NCBI GenBank assembly: GCA_015056725.1
Contig: SVFS01000021.1
Span: 1-36,561, forward strand
DNA length: 36,561 nucleotides
Source of the DNA: Lachnospiraceae bacterium
GTDB lineage: Bacteria > Bacillota > Clostridia > Lachnospirales > Lachnospiraceae
Reading direction: 5' to 3'
Part shown: piece by piece, positions 34,526-36,561 of the stretch
How positions within the stretch are numbered: position 1 is the stretch's first letter
How the letters are laid out: each line of letters opens with the position of its first letter
Made by a program: the position numbers and the translations under genes
The notes under the pieces: generated by a model
The model's input: the letters and a program-made list of their open reading frames with translations, nothing else
Told to the model about the DNA's origin: nothing
Databases searched by the model: none

Positions 34526-34569
34526 TTTGTCTGTATGGATTTGACAGACAAAATAAACTGTATCAAAAT
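34526..34569 (+). promoter_or_regulatory. Candidate pepP promoter overlapping a 9-bp inverted repeat
   Basis: TTTGTCTGT at 34526-34534 and ACAGACAAA at 34544-34552 are perfect 9-base arms with a 9-base centre. A consensus -35 TTGACA (34541-34546) overlaps the right arm. A weak -10 CAAAAT follows at 17 bases. A repressor bound to the repeat would cover the -35 box. Confidence 0.5.
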
Positions 34570-34606
34570 AATAGAATAGCAGCATAGTAAAAACAGATAA
34601 GAGAGG

Positions 34607-36427
34607 ATGCAAAATAAAAAATATATGAATATTTATTTAAAGAGATTACAGAGATTGCGTGATTTGATGCAGAAATATCATATAGATTATTATTTGATTA
34701 CAACACAGGATTACCATAATTCGGAATACGTTCATGACTACTTTAAGGAACGTGAATATATTAGCGGTTTTACCGGCTCTAATGGTACATTGCTGGTTTC
34801 CATGCAGGAAGCATACCTATGGACAGACGGAAGATATTATTTGCAGGCAGAATCAGAGCTGAAAGACACGACTATAATGTTATGTAAACAAGAAAAGGGA
34901 CATGCGACGATTGAAGACTTTTTAGAGGAAAGGATGACAAGCGGACAATGTCTTGGATGTTACGGGCAGTGTTTAACAGCAGCTTATGGTGAAAAACTGG
35001 AAAAGATATGTGAGAATTATCAGGCAAGTATCAAGTCTGATTTGGATTTACCACGTATGATGTGGGATTCGCCGGATATGCCATGTAATCCTATATGGGT
35101 TTTAGAAGATCGGTATACAGGCAAAAGCAGCAAATCGAAATTAAAAGAGTTACGTGACTGGCTTTCTCAAAAGGGCGGAAAGTATTATTTTTCATCGAAG
35201 CTTGATGATATCATGTGGCTTTATAATATTCGTGGTAATGATGTGGAATGCAATCCTGTGGCACTGAGTTATACATGGATTTCCGAAAAGGAAGCATATC
35301 TGTTTATACAAAAGCGGGCTGTTACAAAAGAAGTACAAAAGTATTTTGAAGAAAATGAAATCACAGTTGTTGATTATACGGAAACAATGGATTTTATAAA
35401 GGCATTTACTTTTCAGAAGGATGATGTGGTAGTTCTTCATAAAAAGAATATAAGTTACAGCTTTTACAAAGCATTATCAGCCAAAACAAACGTACTGGAT
35501 GAACAAAATATTTTAGAAAAGTATAAAAGTATAAAAAATAAAACGGAGCTTGAACACATCAGGGAAGCGTATCTTTATGATAGTGTAGCAGTTTGTCGTT
35601 TTATAGCATGGGTAAAAGAAGCGGTAAAAACAGATACTGTCACAGAAATATCTGCAGCAACCTACTTAGATGACCTACGAAAGGAACTTCCCGGCTTTTT
35701 GGGCCTATCCTTTCCGACAATTTGCGGATACAAAGAGAATGCTGCAATTGTTCATTATGAAGCAACGCCAAAAACAAATAAAAAACTGAAACCGGAAGGG
35801 ATGCTGCTTGTTGATTCCGGTGGACAATATTTAAAGGGAACGACAGATGTTACAAGAACGATTGTACTTGGCAGGCTTACCGAGGAAGAAAAGGAAATGT
35901 ATTGTGCTGTTGTAGCCGGTATGCTTCGCCTTGCCGATGCTGTCTTTTTGGAGGGTTGTACCGGCAGAAATCTTGACATATTGGCAAGAGAGCTGTTGTG
36001 GAAAAGAGCATTGGATTACAAGCATGGTACGGGACACGGAATCGGTCATGTGCTAAACGTTCATGAAGGACCTCAAAGCTTACGATGGAATTATATTGAA
36101 AACATGACAGAAACGATATTATGCTCCGGAATGCTGTTAAGCGATGAACCAGGAATATATTTAGCAGGGAAATTCGGTATCAGACTTGAAAACATTCTGG
36201 AAGTGACAGAAGATAAACAGAATGAATACGGACAGTTTTTAAAATTTCATCCGTTGACATATGTGCCTCTTGATAGGGATGCGCTGGATAAGAAATACTT
36301 ATCAAAAGATGATATTCTGCGGATTAACAAATATCATCAAAATGTGTATCAGAAAATACTGCCGTTTTTGACATCGGAAGCGGAAAAAGAGTGGCTTAGA
36401 AACGAAACGAATCCTATTGACTTTTAA
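34607..36427 (+). CDS. Xaa-Pro aminopeptidase (three-domain aminopeptidase P, M24)
   Basis: Metallopeptidase removing an N-terminal residue before proline. Two creatinase-like N-terminal domains (about 10-140 and 165-310) are followed by the pita-bread M24 domain (about 320-535) and a C-terminal extension. The five metal ligands are visible: Asp in LLVDSGGQY, Asp in GTTDVTRT, His in GTGHGIGHVLNVHEGP, Glu in LSDEPGIY and Glu in GIRLENILEV. At 606 aa it is the long eukaryote-like APP1 type, common in Clostridia. The start is uncertain: AGAGAGG directly abuts the ATG at 34607, while the ATG at 34625 lies 18 bases away; the difference is only 6 residues. Confidence 0.93.
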   Translation: MQNKKYMNIYLKRLQRLRDLMQKYHIDYYLITTQDYHNSEYVHDYFKEREYISGFTGSNGTLLVSMQEAYLWTDGRYYLQAESELKDTTIMLCKQEKGHATIEDFLEERMTSGQCLGCYGQCLTAAYGEKLEKICENYQASIKSDLDLPRMMWDSPDMPCNPIWVLEDRYTGKSSKSKLKELRDWLSQKGGKYYFSSKLDDIMWLYNIRGNDVECNPVALSYTWISEKEAYLFIQKRAVTKEVQKYFEENEITVVDYTETMDFIKAFTFQKDDVVVLHKKNISYSFYKALSAKTNVLDEQNILEKYKSIKNKTELEHIREAYLYDSVAVCRFIAWVKEAVKTDTVTEISAATYLDDLRKELPGFLGLSFPTICGYKENAAIVHYEATPKTNKKLKPEGMLLVDSGGQYLKGTTDVTRTIVLGRLTEEEKEMYCAVVAGMLRLADAVFLEGCTGRNLDILARELLWKRALDYKHGTGHGIGHVLNVHEGPQSLRWNYIENMTETILCSGMLLSDEPGIYLAGKFGIRLENILEVTEDKQNEYGQFLKFHPLTYVPLDRDALDKKYLSKDDILRINKYHQNVYQKILPFLTSEAEKEWLRNETNPIDF

Positions 36428-36453
36428 ACATATTTTTGAGATAATATCGTCAA

Positions 36454-36472
36454 ATGTGCGATTATTGCACAT
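36454..36472. promoter_or_regulatory. Inverted repeat in the last intergenic region
   Basis: ATGTGC-gattatt-GCACAT, 6-bp arms, then an A-rich stretch. There is no T tract, so it is not a plus-strand terminator; it could be an operator for the gene starting at 36528. Confidence 0.3.
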
Positions 36473-36527
36473 GAAAAAAAACAACGCCGTAATATACGGT
36501 TAATATATTTTATAGGAGGAAATATAA

Positions 36528-36561
36528 ATGGCAACAAAAGCGTATTATCCAATTTCCGAAA
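36528..36561 (+). CDS. Start of a gene cut by the window end
   Basis: A strong AGGAGGA 7 bases before an ATG, followed by MATKAYYPISE before the sequence ends. Eleven codons are too few to name a family. Confidence 0.6.
   Translation, partial: MATKAYYPISE

Noticed and set aside
1-36561. CRISPR arrays, insertion sequences, prophage, tRNA or rRNA genes
   Set aside because: No regularly spaced repeats, transposase or integrase frames, or tRNA cloverleaf sequences were seen; the base composition appears even across the window.

Overview
The window is a chromosomal stretch of a low-GC, AT-rich, obligately anaerobic, spore-forming Firmicute. Protein style and gene content fit the Lachnospiraceae (Clostridia). 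The lines of evidence are a complete Rnf complex, a monomeric-type [FeFe] hydrogenase, a radical-SAM NrdG, spore genes (a GerA/SpoVAF-type germination protein, cotJABC, a SleB-like hydrolase), CheR, and strong purine-rich Shine-Dalgarno sites with ATG starts. The family-level placement is an inference from the sequence, not a database result. I see no rRNA, tRNA, CRISPR array, insertion sequence or prophage, and no gene-free stretch longer than about 220 bases.

Layout. 1-2124: ribosomal protein S1, a terminator, then cheR. 2136-3236 (minus): a YprB-like DnaQ-fold nuclease, divergent from the next operon. 3434-9719: one probable transcription unit rnfCDGEAB-nrdG-dut, with a candidate promoter before rnfC and a clear terminator after dut. 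9738-15271: a spore-flavoured block holding a SpoVAF-like germination protein behind a sigma-G-like promoter, a large secreted glycine-rich single-pass membrane protein, and cotJABC on the minus strand (cotJA is only 57 codons). 15436-20008: [FeFe] hydrogenase, gltX and a short UvrD-like helicase. 20013-20342 (minus): a DUF1292 protein. 20481-25038: a glycogen-debranching-enzyme homologue whose catalytic residues are lost, a DUF5662 protein, trpS and a lactonase-fold protein. 25100-28846: nagB, nagA, an AP2/HNH-like protein and the flavin transferase ApbE. 28950-33009: SleB-like hydrolase, threonine synthase, a response regulator with two GGDEF-like domains, and a small membrane protein. 33035-34402 (minus): citrate synthase. 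34607-36427: aminopeptidase P. A further gene starts at 36528 and runs off the end.

How the genes fit together. Rnf couples ferredoxin:NAD+ oxidoreduction to ion transport, and the hydrogenase is another outlet for reduced ferredoxin. ApbE, about 20 kb away, is the enzyme type that attaches FMN to the Thr residues visible in RnfD and RnfG. nagA and nagB feed amino sugars into glycolysis. The spore genes show that the organism sporulates or descends from spore-formers.

Most unusual items: (1) a GlgX/isoamylase-like GH13 protein without its nucleophile Asp; (2) a protein with two AP2-like domains around a decayed HNH-like core, between nagA and apbE; (3) a secreted protein with an ALK-type glycine-rich domain, one membrane helix and a basic cytoplasmic tail; (4) an RnfE with a Cys cluster and a tail of about 107 charged residues; (5) a response regulator whose second GGDEF domain reads SSNQY.
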